Positions 36,470-49,228 of a stretch of 64,000 nt of DNA are shown piece by piece (position 1 is the stretch's first letter; the number at the start of each line of letters is the position of its first letter). Source of the stretch: Tenodera sinensis (taxonomy: Eukaryota; Arthropoda; Insecta; Mantodea; Mantidae); the NCBI GenBank assembly GCA_030765045.1, contig CM060963.1, positions 66,642,617-66,706,616 on the forward strand, read 5' to 3'. A model generated the notes under the pieces. It saw nothing but the letters and a program-made list of their open reading frames with translations, was not told the DNA's origin and did not search any database. A program made the position numbers and the translations under genes.

Positions 36470-37953
36470 CACTGCTGCTCAAAAGTTTTTGAACACACCT
36501 CATTTTTAGGATTTATTGACACAATTGAATAAAAGAGACATATTATGTAGTCACAACAGTATACTTAATGAAAATGAGCAATTCATTTTAGGTTTTGCTT
36601 TCCTCAAAATAACCTCCCCTTTCTTTAATTACGACTTTGCAAACTCTGAGCATCATTTCCATTAAGTGGGCCAGTGTATCTTCAGAAATATCCCTCCATA
36701 CGTTTTTCACATGGCTCCACAATACATTTACATTAGCATTGGTAAGTTGTTTGTTTCTGACCTCTCTATCCACATGATCCCAAAGTAGATCAATAGGACT
36801 GGAGTCAGGACTTTGAAGGGGCCAAGCCATGATCTTCAAGTCTTGTCTCTCTTCCAATCGTTCACGTATCTTCTAGAGAGTAAAGATGTTTGTTTGGGTC
36901 ATTGTCCTGCTGCAGAGTGAAATCCTTGTCAATTAACCACATCCCAGATGCTTTGGTATTGCGTTGAAGAATGTTGTCATGCTCCTTGTCCATAAGTCCT
37001 TCTATTTTCACAATATCGCCTGCCCTATTGCCACCAATACAACCCCATACCAACACTGAAGCACCTCCATGCTTAACTGTAGGGGATATGTGCTGAGGTG
37101 CCATGCATTCAGCTTTTAGACGTTGGACTACCTGGCTACGTTTTGAGCCAAATAGCTCAAAGTTAGATTCATCAGTAAATAACACCTTTTTCCACTGATC
37201 AACAGTCCACCGTATGTGTAGGTTGGCCCATTGTAATGTTTTCCGTTCATTGACAGTTCAATAGAGGTTTCTTTGCCGCAATGCACACTTTCAAATGTCC
37301 ATCCTGAAGTCGCCTTTTCACTGTAGAAACACTCACAGATTCATCCCTCAACTGGTTGAGTTCCGATGTCAACATGGGTGCTGTTTTGAATCCATCACTT
37401 TTGCTGGTCACTATTAAATGTTTATCCTCACTTTTCGAGGTCCACCTTTCAATAACGATCCTTATTGCTATTTGTAGTTACATACCTTTTTTCAGTGTAA
37501 TGGATACTTCCCAAGGAAACTTGTTCTTGTGTGGCAATTTGACGCATGGTGTAGCATGCTGACTATGCAGCACGTTTTTCTACTGAAAACTCCCTTCTTT
37601 TTGTCATTTCATAGTTTTCAACTGCACAATAACAATGTGTACCATTAGCCTGCTTCTAAAGCACTACGGTGCTGTTCACAGCCAATACCTATTTACAGAA
37701 TGTCTGTGAGCATCAAGGGAATCACAGACATATCATGACATCCAAAACAACATTAGGATAAGTGTTCCTATAAGGATCAACAAATCCTGCGTTTTCAAAA
37801 TTCACATAATTGACAAACAAGGGGTAGCATAGTAAATTTCAATTATGTTTCCATGGATTTCTAGCATATATACTATGACATTGGCTTTCTTTAGCGTTAT
37901 ACACTTGTTATTTTCAGAAAAACCGGCTGCTCAAAAACCTTTGAGCGGTAGTG
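36470..37953 (-). mobile_element. Tc1-like DNA transposon with both ends
   Basis: A 1484-bp element flanked by TA (36468-36469 and 37954-37955), the target duplication of Tc1/mariner elements. Its inverted ends read CACTGCTGCTCAAAAGTTTT on the left and CACTACCGCTCAAAGGTTTT on the right, read inward, and the similarity continues for about 28 bp. It contains one broken transposase on the minus strand. The length fits Tc1-family elements (about 1.3-1.7 kb). End divergence and frame damage show it is inactive. Confidence 0.93.
36588..37620 (-). pseudogene. Tc1-like transposase, broken
   Basis: The enzyme would cut the element out and join it at TA sites. Visible parts, N to C: a helix-turn-helix-like region near 37500-37620 (MRQIATQEQVSLG), the first catalytic aspartate in FTDESNFELFG (about 37185-37150), VWGCIGGN, the second aspartate in LQQDNDPNKH (about 36900), and WPLQSPDSSPIDLLWDHV (about 36770-36825). 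At the last site the glutamate usual for Tc1 (SPDLNPIE) reads as Asp. A frameshift lies near 36868, and several stops break the N-terminal third. No intact product is possible. Confidence 0.9.
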
Positions 37954-38094
37954 TACAGGTATATTTTTCTAAAAAAAATTGTGTCATATTGTCCAGACTT
38001 TCTTCAGTCACTCTTCCATAAACGTTCCTTACAGAAACCTATTCTTCTGTCTAATTATTTATTACTTTCGATAAACTTTTATTATGCGTAAATA

Positions 38095-39205
38095 ATTTCG
38101 CTGTAGGTGTAAGAAGGATTCAGTAAGCTAAAGCGAGAGCCAGATTTTTGAAAAGCGGATAGATCATGGCTTTGAAATTCCAACTTTCCTACCGCTAGCA
38201 AAGTGTGTAGTTAGTTTTGAAGATTCAAAGTACAACAAACAATATCTGAAAACGGTTAATGTCTCCGAAAGCTCTATTTTACACAAATTCTTTGCTCTTG
38301 TCTGTCTCTCACTAATTATGCTCAAAAACTCATTTATAATGAAGATGCGTTAAGAGGCTATCACTAGAAAGTGCAGGAGTTATACCTCAGTTGCCATACA
38401 AGTATCTCAAACATATAGAATTTTAATAAAAATCGTTAGAGCCGTTTTTTGAGAAAATGAGGAATAAGAACAACAAAAATCCATCTAAACTATAGTTTAC
38501 GGTGGAAGCGATTATTTCGAAATTATTCTTGAAAATCCTTTGAAGATGCTGAACTTCTATACCAAGTTGAATATTTAATGACATTTTCGTTTCTGATTTA
38601 TGCTATTCAGAGTCAGCGTCTTCCAAGTATAAGGGAGGAGGAATTCCAGGAAAATCCCCTAACTACCCTTTAGATGAAACATTTCTCGTAACTTTTGATT
38701 TTATAAGAAATAGCTCTAAAGAGTTTCAATAAATTGTCATATGTTAAAGATATTTTGCAAGCAAAGTACATACCTTGAATTTTCTGTGAATAGCTTCTGA
38801 AGATGTCTTCGTTATGATGGTTTTACATAACTGGTAAACCTTAAGCTATAGGCAGAATCCTACTACAAGGGCAAACATTTATATTTCGTTAAACACATTT
38901 TCTGTGGAGCTAACCATTTCCGAGATATTAATATTTGTTTTAAATTTCAATATTTCACACTCTTCTTTAATGGGAAGCCGCTATTCCTATTTTCTCCTGG
39001 CCATGCAAAGATAACGGGCGTTTAAAGGCATTACACGTCGACCAGCTCTTGTAAGATTTGAGTCTGAAGCATTCCCATGTTGCTAATGTACCTACCCGGA
39101 AATATGGAATAAATTAATTTCTGCAAATGTTTAGCTCAATTAATGTGAAGGGGGTAGAAAGATAAGCTTTTGCAAAAATAATTTGTACATGAATGAGTAA
39201 CATAC
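38095..39205. repeat. Family A repeat as a head-out foldback
   Basis: 38095-38625 is a plus-strand copy: GTAGGTGTAAGAAGGATTC, ACATATAGAATTTTAATAAA, ATGCTATTCAGAGTCAG. From about 38640 the sequence continues as a minus-strand copy: AACTACCCTTTAGATG, AATAGCTCTAAAGAGTTTCA, AACTGGTAAACCTTAAG, and a reversed head ending near 39205. Both halves lack the body 3' end and meet where the microsatellite slot would be. The arms have diverged. Confidence 0.75.
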
Positions 39206-39209
39206 CAGA

Positions 39210-40715
39210 TGAGTCAGCGACCCCTTATTTATTTTGGAGTTAGGCCACCCATCAAATGGCATGTACGCTTTAGTCCGATTTTGTTCTTACTATAACGTAT
39301 TGCTTGACGTTCTTAGAGAAAGGAATTCGCAAAGGTCAGAGGAACAGCGGTTTAAGGGACAGAATGTACTCCTCACTAAAACACACCTCAAAAACACGCG
39401 ACTCGTCCACTGAGAGCGAATTCCGGTTTGCAGTCGATTTTACAGACTATTTATTAGAGTATGCATAGCAACGTAATTCAGTAAACGCCTCTGATAAAAT
39501 GGACCTATCGTATGAGTACACTAACATCATCAAATAAAAATAAAATAGGGAATTCTTGTACTAAGAGCAAGGTTGGTTGCAGAAAAATTAGGACACGCCT
39601 CATTCACCATAAATCCATACAGTCAAAACGCACATAATATTAAATAAGGGTTCATTTTAATGTTTGCGTAAACTACGTCTCGTACATCTCAAACAACAAG
39701 CATAATCGCTTTTGCCATTTAAGCAATAATATTAAAACTCCCAACAAAGGATTAAAATTGCCTTAGATGGCTAAATTAAGCACGAAAACTCGCGAAGTGG
39801 CAATGACAGAGCGCCTGGCATATAAGTATGTAGTACTACTGAGATAGGAATGTGCTTTCAGTCAAGTCTGAGGATACCTGAGGAGAATTATAATTGTGCG
39901 CTAGCCCGTGAGACATGAGATCGCATCTCGGCATTGCGCAATTTTTTACGCCCATTAAAAATTGGAAACCGAATTCACAATAATATAATTATGAATTCCC
40001 TTAAGATTTAGGACATTCTTTGTTTTTGGTTGTCTTTATTTTGTAATGGAACAGGTATAATGACTTGTGCCCCATTGGACTGGCATGTTGTAGTGTGCTA
40101 TTGTGAACGCGGATTCTCTTCTTTCTCCACGCGTAAGCTGTTGCATAATTTGTGCCCTTCCTTCACCTTTATCGTATTTGACAGAGGAATACATCGATGT
40201 GCTTTTGATCTATGGAGAAAGAAGAGCCAATGTACAAAGCAAGTCAGCATCTATGACGGAAGAGATATCCTAATAGACAACAATAATGTCATAAAATGGA
40301 AATATAACAATTACAAATTAAAATAATAATAGCTTTTAATACAATAATTGATCAGCTAATGTTATTTGTGACTATTACACGTTAAAAATAGCATATGAAG
40401 GGGAGCCGAGCCACATCTACACGAATCGTGCGCTCGTTTCTACTAAGCTACCTAATAACTTGACAGATGAACATTAAGTTTAACTTGTGGTATTTTCTGG
40501 TCCCAGTGAGCATTTGCAAACGTCAGCTGTCTAATTGCAGCATATTAAAAGGCGATGTTCAAATACTAATTTCATCGAGTGTGTAACCAAAGACATTCAT
40601 GTTAAATACTTGGGTAGAACCAAGTATAGGAGCCGATGTTTTCACATTAGACTATACAATGCGGATTATATAAAACTGGAAAATAAGGGGCAGCTGACTC
40701 ACCTGGTATAATAAT
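39210..40715. other. No recognised gene or repeat
   Basis: The longest frame (about 98 codons at 40030-40326) shows no domain, signal or homologous copy, and I do not call it a gene. Confidence 0.5.
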
Positions 40716-40721
40716 TTATTT

Positions 40722-40893
40722 TTTACTTTCTCTACTGGTAAGTAGAAGGAACTATTGTATTCCACCCAAAAATTATATGTCGAGATTTCACCGGAAATAA
40801 ATGTTTTGAGACTCCCTGAATCCAAAAAAAGCATATTTAGGAAAAGGTCCACGCGCGCGCTCGCGCATGTGTGTATATATGTGTGTGTGTGTA

Positions 40894-40947
<54 letters not shown>

Positions 40948-41640
40948 AGTCAGTCAGTCAGTCTGTGGACAGCATAACTCAAAAACGAGAAGTTAGTTAG
41001 AAACCCAATTTGGTATTTGAGTTTAATGTATTTCAAGGATGCGACACGAAAATTTTGAAGAAAACAGTCCCACCCTAAACTACCCTTTACATGGAAAATT
41101 TTTTAAAAATTTTGATTTTTTTGAAAATGGCTCTAAGGATTTTGATTAAAATGCCACATGTTTGAGATATTTTTATAACAAATGAAATGTATATTTTGAA
41201 TTTTCTGGCTATAGCTTATGTAGTCCTGTTTAGTTTGGATGACTTTTGAATAACTCGTTAACCGTATGGGATAGACAAAATCTTACTATACAAAACAAAT
41301 GTAGATCTCACTAAAACACCCAATCTATGTCTTGATGAATTTTTTGTAGAGTGAACCATTTCGAAGATATTGCGTCAGTTTTGAAAAACTTAAGTTTCCT
41401 GAAATGGAACATCGTTGTTCATTTTTTATATGTTAAGTGTGCAAAGAGAGCGGGATATCAAAGCTTTAGAAGATTTGACTATCGCTCAAAGGCTACTCTA
41501 TTCCCATATTCCCCTTGTACCTACAAGAAAATAAGCAATAACAAATTTCTGTAAATGTTTATCTCAACTAACACGAAGATAGAGGGATAAGAGTTTGTAA
41601 GAATGATTAGTACAAGAATAGAGAAAGTCATGTTTGTACG
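40722..41640 (-). repeat. Family A repeat, full B-H copy
   Basis: Minus-strand full copy. It begins with ACTTTCTCTACTGGTAAGTA, has a (GT)n tract at about 40880-40946 followed by CAGTCAGTCAGTCAGTCTGT, the complete body, and a head ending AGAATAGAGAAAGTCATG. It is the cleanest minus-strand copy and useful for a consensus. Confidence 0.85.
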
Positions 41641-41644
41641 TTTT

Positions 41645-44280
41645 TATATCCAGAGGACGTTACATTTTTTGTGAACAATTTTTTGATAAACTTTAGAGAA
41701 CACCAAGAATAGATTTTGACTGAGCTTTGTATTTAACAAAGCTGCAGATATAGTTGCCCACATGAGTGTATCATGGTAGAGTGCCGGTTTATACTCGGAG
41801 TGAATTTCGGGGTGTTCAGTGGATTGTAATTGGTATCAGCAGCGAGGTTTTACTTGCTTTATAATCTTGACCAATGTGATTACCGTGCCTTATGATTTCG
41901 TGTAAGCTAATACTCACTACCCTCAAACAAAGTGCCCTGTAGAGATTCAAGTCTACATTTGTATAACGGCTATTGCCTGCAATGTTTGTGTTATGAGGCT
42001 TGATTAATTTGATGACTTTATACTCGGGCTGGGGAAGCACTAAACACCCGATGTTTCAGCGGCTTCTCTTGATGGTCCCCGCGGGGGTGTGCTCTCCCTC
42101 CCCCATTATTGTTCACAAGCTGTAAACTAAAGCGTTTCATACTCCCCATCCCTTTTCCATTTCAAGCTTGACGGCTGAAAACGATCCTGCAATTTCCGGG
42201 ACGATGCCTGCCATTACGCCCATGGCAACTTCGGTAGCATTTCCATAAGGACTCCAGATATTCCTTCATCTTTCCTTCCAGATACATTTCCATTGAAATT
42301 CATCTTTTTTCAACATCGTCGATTGCTTGAGCGACGTTCTCATTTATGAACTAGAGAGTTCTGGTATCACGTTCCGATTCTGGTTCTTCTAACCTTCCAA
42401 AAGTATGACTTATGGGTGTCCCTCATAAACTTGCAAATGGAAAATATTCTGATGTCTTGTTGAATCCTTTGAAGCAGCCTTTTGCAAAAGCCCTCTAAAA
42501 TAATAAAAGACGAAACAGAGGTACCAAGGAGCTGACTTCACTTGTTTAATCAACAGCCAAAAAATGTTAAATGGGCCTTTATCTAGAGTGTAATAGTTGA
42601 TAATATTATGTATGGTTGTAATTAAAGATAAAATTAAAATATAGTCCGACTATAAAATTTACGTAATTGCAAAATAAGCAGTGCGAGAAATAATGAGTGC
42701 ATATTGTGTTTTCATAAACTTGTTAAATCAACATCGAAGAAAGGACAGAAAATTTTGCTCATGAATTGTGATTTTATTTTTAATGTTCTGCAACAGGGAG
42801 AAATAAAACCTATCAAAAACGATACAAGGCGAATAAGTTAGCCAAAAAATAAACATCGATCTGTACCGCACCCAAGATATAAGAAAAAAAGTCGTCTAGC
42901 TCTCTGATTGAAGCTAAGCCGTGGCCGATATTTAAAGCAGTTACAAAAATGCTGCCTCGGCACCATTCAAGTCCTGTTGCGCATTGAAGGACTCTGGTTT
43001 AAAGTTTTATTTTTTCCAGTAAATAGGTCTGAAATTTAGTTTTAACGTTTCTGCTTACTATGTCTGTTAAGTACGAAGTAGATATTGCATTCCATACAAA
43101 AATTCGATGTTGAGATCTCACCAGAAACACACACTTTAATGAAAGATCCAAGTATGTGTGCGACAGTAAACAGCGTAACCTAAAACACAGAAGAGGAGAG
43201 TTCTTAAATCCTGAGTGAGAGAGCTATTGAAAGAGTTTTGAGGGCGCTTTTAGTAAGTGTATTGTGGAAGTAGTTTTAGCTAGTGTATCATTAGAGCCAG
43301 TTGTATCCCAGACAAGCAGGGAGCGAGTATTAGTGAAGAATGTGTCAAGGTTACGACAGGACAGTACAGCCGTAAGTTGCAAGATCACGACTAATTAGTA
43401 AATTGTGATAACGATAAATCAGAGAACTGTATGTTTGTGACAGAAAAGGTAACTGTACTTGTCGTTTGTTTCAATAAATTGTATGGAAAACTAAGTACTT
43501 AAATAAGGAGGCTAAGATAAGTGTAACACGTCCAATATTCGCCTTTAGCCGCATGGAATTTCTTAGAATGGTTTCGACTATAGCACAGGGTTGCACGATG
43601 TTCGTTTGTATATTACTTTATTCTCCACATCTTTCCTCCACAATGAAGCCTTACACATGCGTACTGCCTCACACACCCTTGATGCTGTTATTTTTAATTA
43701 CACACCGTGTTGGCGGTTTCCTAGCCCACAAGTGTATTTGTCGACTTCCTAACCAAGTTAGTTAAACATTTACTTCTCCCTAACTTAAATGTCTCCTGCC
43801 GTCTCTTGTTTTACCACGTGACTGATGTTTCACTTCCCATAAGTCAACTCATATTTTATCTATGTGCCTATGTGTATAAGAACATTGAACTGTATCTCGG
43901 TATATGGGATTTTCGACACGTAAACGTAAATGTTCCCCGTTTAGCCCAGGTTATTGACCATATCGACTCTTTTTCTCGATGGAAACGACCCTTATGGTAT
44001 TTTTCCTTCCGTTCTTTGTTTCCAATATTCCTGTCGCTACGAGTGGTCGTTATTTCCTGTATATGCTTAGCTCGTTATTTTTGCTATTATTACTCTCATT
44101 ATCTCTACAAAGAAGGTACTGCTTAAATTATAAAATTTTCTGAATCCTCCTCTGCTTACCTTGGAACGAACTAATGCAAAACTGTTATCCACTGTCATCG
44201 AAGCTGTTCTTTTTAAGCCTCAAAGAGTGCAAGTTTGCACGTTTTTTAAAGATCTGGTGTCTCAAATAAGCCACTATCTG
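41645..44280. other. Mostly unrecognised; two small repeats
   Basis: 43060-43195 (-) is a family A body 3' fragment (AAGTACGAAGTAGATATTGC, ATTCGATGTTGAGATCTCAC). 43180-43490 resembles the 3' part of the LTR-like repeat at 15390. The remainder shows nothing assignable. Confidence 0.5.
43340..43490 (+). repeat. Second copy of the LTR-like repeat (3' part)
   Basis: It carries GTGTCAAGGTTACGAC, CGTAAGTTGCAAGATCACGA and TTGTTTCAATAAATTGTA, parallel to 15800-15970. An AATAAA lies near the end, as expected for a polyadenylation signal in an LTR. Confidence 0.5.
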
Positions 44281-44284
44281 TAAC

Positions 44285-44535
44285 AGTGACATATGCTGGG
44301 ATTTGACTTAGGCTATCTCTAGGCCTAGTGGTTAGACTAAAGCGGCCCAGATTTGATCCCAGGCGAACGCATGTGTGATGTACAAAAAGTCGCAGGAACG
44401 GGTTTCCTCCAGGTTTTCGGGTTTCTTCCGCCATCTCATTCACCAGTGCTCCATCTTCAATCCATGTATCATCAGTGTTTTCGCCTGTGGTGCCATGTGT
44501 AGTAAAAGCGGGCTTTAAACGCTACAAAAGCACTA
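44285..44535 (+). mobile_element. Diverged type B SINE
   Basis: Head with CTCTAGGCCTAGTGGTTAGA and CAGATTTGATCCCAGG. Central part CGGGTTTCCTCCAGGTTTTC. 3' part CCATGTATCATCAGTGTTTT, CGCCTGTGGTGCCATGTG, then GCGGGCTTTAAACGCTACAA. Same order as the copy at 57784. Confidence 0.8.
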
Positions 44536-44885
44536 GGCCTACGAGATCCGAAACAATAAGGGTTTGTTGATTAAATGATAACTTCATGAACAGTGTATTT
44601 AAATAAATGCTTCTTGAAACACGCTAATTTCTCATGATGTCTTCTCAAAGAAACAAGTATATATTTTTCCATTGATAGAGGGGTTAAGTTGCAATTTGTC
44701 CTTGTGTTGCCCGGAAATGAGATTTTATTCGCTTCAAGGCTGAAAAACTCCTTTATGCGTTTGCAATAGTGGAAGGAAATGTTAAAGTGAGTTCATAGGT
44801 TATAAACTTCAGTGTACATAACACCAAGCCCATTTGATTTAATATAATTTGCAATGGTTTGAACGGACTTTTTAGAACATTTTTG

Positions 44886-45048
44886 AGGCTGGCCTCAAAG
44901 AGCCAATCGGTAAGCACCTGCCACGTGTGCAAGAGGTCCCGGATTCGATTCCCGGCATAGGATAGGAATTTTTCTCCGGTCTACGTTATCCCTTATCCTC
45001 CCCAGAATCCAGAAGTATAAATGAGAATGTGAATGTGTGTGTGAATTA
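44886..45048 (+). mobile_element. tRNA-derived SINE, type D
   Basis: A head with CAAAGAGCCAATCGGTAAGC and GGATTCGATTCCCGGC (B box) is followed by TTTTTCTCCGG and a GAGAATGTGAATGTGTGTG tail. Confidence 0.65.
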
Positions 45049-45049
45049 A

Positions 45050-48000
45050 AAAAGCAGAAAATTAAAAGAAAACGTAAAATTAATCCACTGTTACACCATT
45101 ACCAATAGGCAACAAGTTTCAGGGAGGGGCCATCGATATGACCTTTGTAGTTAAAGGTGGGAAATAAATGGAGCAATAAAAATGAGGTGAATATAACCTT
45201 TCAGTTCATTTTTCAAAGACAGTATTATGGAAATACGAAATATATGCTTCTCTCGGTTCACATAACACATTTGTTGGAAAACTTATTGTAACTCGCAACA
45301 TGTTTAGAATCCAGAGAGGCCAGCAACTTCAACTGTTTCTGTGATTCAAATCTTAATTTAGTTTGAGTTATTAATGTGTCCAGGACTTCACAGTAAGTCC
45401 TTAAGTGCGGAGTCTCATCTTCATGACAATTTCTTTCTAGGCTTTTTTCTTCGTCCTGTTCATTAGCAACGCTCATAGTTTCTGACCTATTTCTTCAAAT
45501 CCTACGTTTATAATTGTTAATCTTCTATATAGGGCGTTTTCTCAGTTGCAAAAAGCATGGCCAACAATAAAGTTTATTTAATTCGGATGAACCAGTCAGC
45601 CACACATACTTGTCATAATTGTATATATTAAAATATCTTTTCTAGGGATTCGTAGTTTTTCCTTCTGCTCACACTGCAAGTGTGGAAGAGCTGCAGAAGG
45701 CCTTCCCTGTTTTATTATCACTAATTTATTCTCATATTTCAACTGCGAGTATGGTTCTTTTACTAATTGTTTTATTAAACATCGTTCATCCATTTCGAAG
45801 AGTTAGTACTAGCAGCTGTGTTCGTACACTGTACACTATGAAATAAATAATACTACTACTAATACAGCTGTTGAGGACTGTAACATCGTACAATATTAAA
45901 AACAGCGTTCTTGACTTCTTGCTAGCTATAAGCCATTGGGGTTCACACGGCACATTTCGGAGATGCTCGTATGAGTATAGCGACACAGGATTCCGAAGCC
46001 TTGATGTGCTTGTTCCTGCATTTCCCCGCCTCACCCCTCCATGACCGTATCTAGTGAAGGCTGCGGTAGCAAGCATCCGAAGTCCTATTCTCCACGGTAC
46101 AGAACGAGACATATTCCATCCGAAGCGCTAATTCTTCATGACGGATTTCTGGCTTACTTCAGATATGGGCTTCGCTGATTGCTTTGATAGTCCACAATAT
46201 ACGCCACTGACATGTACCTTATTTGCGTTAGAAAATATAACCCAAATGTTTGATTAATATCTCTTGTAAGATCGAGAATTTGGCATGACCAAAAATTCGG
46301 TTTCTTGGAAGTTCTGCAAATGATCAATAAAGCCCTGTTAATTACCGTAGTATTTTCCGGAGAAATCATAAGGGTTAGATAAAAGTTTCATAGAGATTTT
46401 AGACAAATTAAAGCCGTTAAACATTAATTTTTCGAAATATTCCCTACTGTTGGTTTAAATTTTCTATATAGAACAGTCTCAGTGTTCTATTGCCGTTCTT
46501 TTGTGTGTTGTTGTATCCCGCCAGGATCATCATGACTCTTTCCCTGTTCCTCATAACTGGCAATTGTTGGGGAGGCACCCTAAACTAGGTCTGGTTGCAA
46601 CTTTAAAAACCTTACCCACTTATGGTGCCGTACGTAGTTAAACTAAAGGTAAAGGTAGAGGAAAGGCACCTAAAAATAGGCCTCTCTCCTAGAAGGTAGG
46701 ATGCAGGGAGGGAATTGCAGGGCAGCCAGATCCGGGAGAACGACGTGGACGGGGTCCCTCATGATTGCAGATCCAACGTATCTATCTGCTCACAAGCCTC
46801 GAATCCCCCTTAAAGGCACGTTTTTGGCGTATTATAAATTAAAAATTTAAACGATTTGTGCCTAGAAGCTCTTAATTGTCACTTCGAGTTCATTAGGCTC
46901 GAGGGCAATATTTAAATGCATGTAATTTTCAGAAATTCCTATGGAAACTTATATTACATAGCTTAATTTAATCTGTCTGGTATTGTAACTACAACTTTTA
47001 AACTGATTGATAGTATTCATTTACACTTGCCATATTTAATTCTTTGAATCAGTGCATAATTTATTCAGCGATTATGATTGTTATTACGAAAATTAATAAG
47101 CTAATTCTTTAGTAATAATTTACCTCGAATACTGATTACATATCCTTTACTCATTCGGCACTCAAATCCTTTGGGGGAAACTTAGAGATTTATAAAAGGA
47201 ATAACAAAAGTTCAGTATGAAAACAGTTTTGATTTGGCTGATAGTACGGAGAACAAATACTAAAAACCATTAGAGGGAAGTCATTCACAGAGGGAGGGTC
47301 CGAAACCTTCCACCCTTCCGCAGAAACCTGGGCTTGGTCTTTCAATCCTGAAAGGGGGTGGGTGTAGGGTTAGCATAAGTATATCATGAAAGAACTTAAC
47401 TATTTCTCTTTTTTCCTGAGCAAATTGCAAATAATTCAAAATGTATCATACATTTTGTTCTTTCTCGATATTGTAACCAGAATTTCAAGTATTTGAAGCC
47501 TATAGATTTATTAGGCATGGCTGATACTAGTGCATTTTAATGCATATTTGCTCGACTGATAGTTTTCTTCGGATAAAAGTCTTTCATTTCAAAACCATTT
47601 GACAGACTTGCATAAAATTTATTCTTGGTGTATCCAGATGTTTACCTGTTGATTGGCACCACCAACTTTACGTAGTATTTATACTGTTTTTAACAAGAAG
47701 AATTAAATATCCTAAAATATTTTATATTATGAATTGTTACAAATAAAATTTAAGGACAAGAAATCCCACCAAAATAGGTTGCACTAGTACTATCACTAAG
47801 TTAATTAGAATCACAAAGATGTCTTATAACAATTGTCTATTTAGTATAGCGACAATAACACAAAATATGAAACTTAAACCATAACTACTTTTTTCGAATA
47901 ATACACAGCTTCATATTATGTCAGTTAATTTTGATGAAGCTTACTTGAATAATTCAGATGCTACAAATTTTAGAAAGAAATGATTGGGAAAGCGATCACT

Positions 48001-48123
48001 CCAGTGGTTAACCCCCCTGAAAGGAATGATGCAATATATGGTTACAGGAAATGATGACCGGGAAAGTCATGTAAAAGTAGAACAAGTCCAGCATTCTTCT
48101 ATTGACCCAGAGAAACCTATAAG

Positions 48124-48162
<39 letters not shown>

Positions 48163-48180
48163 AAGAAAGAAAGAAAAAGA
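45050..48180. other. No recognised gene
   Basis: The 46630-46800 part is richer in G and A and looks like an old repeat (AGGCCTCTCTCCTAGAAGG), but no second copy was found. An A-rich run of about 32 bp lies at 48129-48160. Otherwise nothing is assignable. Confidence 0.45.
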
Positions 48181-48184
48181 GAGA

Positions 48185-48285
48185 TTTAAAAATGGGCGGT
48201 TTCCAAGAATCGAGCCGGGATCTCCCAGCTGCAAGCCTCACGCATTACGCCATCTCGCTCAATCTGTATGTGGGCGTTGAGCAAT
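48185..48285 (-). mobile_element. Possible tRNA-like SINE head
   Basis: The minus strand contains GAGCGAGATGGCGTAATGCG and GGGATCCCGGCTCGATTCTTGG-like boxes (the latter at 48211-48232, read in reverse), next to an A-rich run. It is a single copy and tentative. Confidence 0.4.
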
Positions 48286-48481
48286 ACTAAACAAAAAAGC
48301 AATGTGTGTTTTTGTAATTGTATTTACCAGTTTGCGACTTAGAAGACGGATACAATTATGTTTATGTCAAGTTTATGTCATGTTTATTCTTATACACGCC
48401 TATAAGAATACAATGAATGGCGTGGCTTTGTTACGTCGTGCCAGTTTATGTATATTGGGTGTAAACATTCCTGGATGCCTT

Positions 48482-48965
48482 TGAAGGAGTCTCTTCCGGC
48501 TGGTATCTCCCGTCACCAGTATGAAGGGAATCTTCTGCTCGTCGTCACTTTGAAGGGTCGGTATGATGAATTCTTTTCTCGTATAAAAGATCCGGCTAAC
48601 TCTTTCGATGAACTGCGATGACTCTTTCTTTCCTATCTCGGTCGTGGTACGGGTATGAAGTATGTTCACAATTTACAGCTAATAATTTTCCTTGAGACGC
48701 GACCCCCGTGAAAATTATATGTTACGTCGATGTATTAACTTTTAGTCTTTCTAATGAGATAGTCTTCTTTGCTCTGGAGGCCACCATTGAAATAATATTA
48801 GTGTATTTACTATCACAATTTTATTCGTTAATATCTATAACATTTACAATGAAGACAAAAGATAATCGCACTAGGCCAACTGCAAACGATATGATGCAAA
48901 CAATCAAACAATGGGAAACAAAACACTCCAACACAACACCTACCATAACTAATAATACTGCATCA
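48482..48965 (-). repeat. 3' LTR
   Basis: 484 bp, the partner of 55007-55490. An AATAAA on the minus strand (48820-48825) is a candidate polyadenylation signal. Short frames inside the LTR are not genes. Confidence 0.96.
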
Positions 48966-48978
48966 AATGCCCCTCATC
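48966..48978 (-). promoter_or_regulatory. Polypurine tract region at the 3' LTR
   Basis: The minus strand reads GATGAGGGGCATT directly before the 3' LTR. It is a weak purine tract for plus-strand priming. A stronger one, GTGGGGAGGGGCATAG, lies 200 bp upstream at about 49173-49188 and shares the word GAGGGGCAT or GGGGCAT. Confidence 0.5.
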
Positions 48979-49228
48979 ACAGTATATGCAACTAATTGTA
49001 TTTTGGGAAAATTGTTTTCAGCCATACAATGTTGCATGTACTGTGATGATCTCCCCACAACAATGTAATTGTACAACAATATAACAACTGTATTGAAAAA
49101 CATGTCATCGTTGAATCAAAAATATTTTCTCTTGACAATGTTTCGATTTTTTTTGGCAACTTTCAGGGGTTCTATGCCCCTCCCCACTAAAATTTGTTTT
49201 ATGATTTTTCTTATAATTGATTGTCATG

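Noticed and set aside
40030..40326. 98-codon open frame as a small host gene
   Set aside because: No recognisable motif, no splice or promoter context and no copy elsewhere. The length is expected by chance in 64 kb.
48966..49228. Possible env gene between pol and the 3' LTR
   Set aside because: Only about 260 bp, without a signal peptide or membrane frame.
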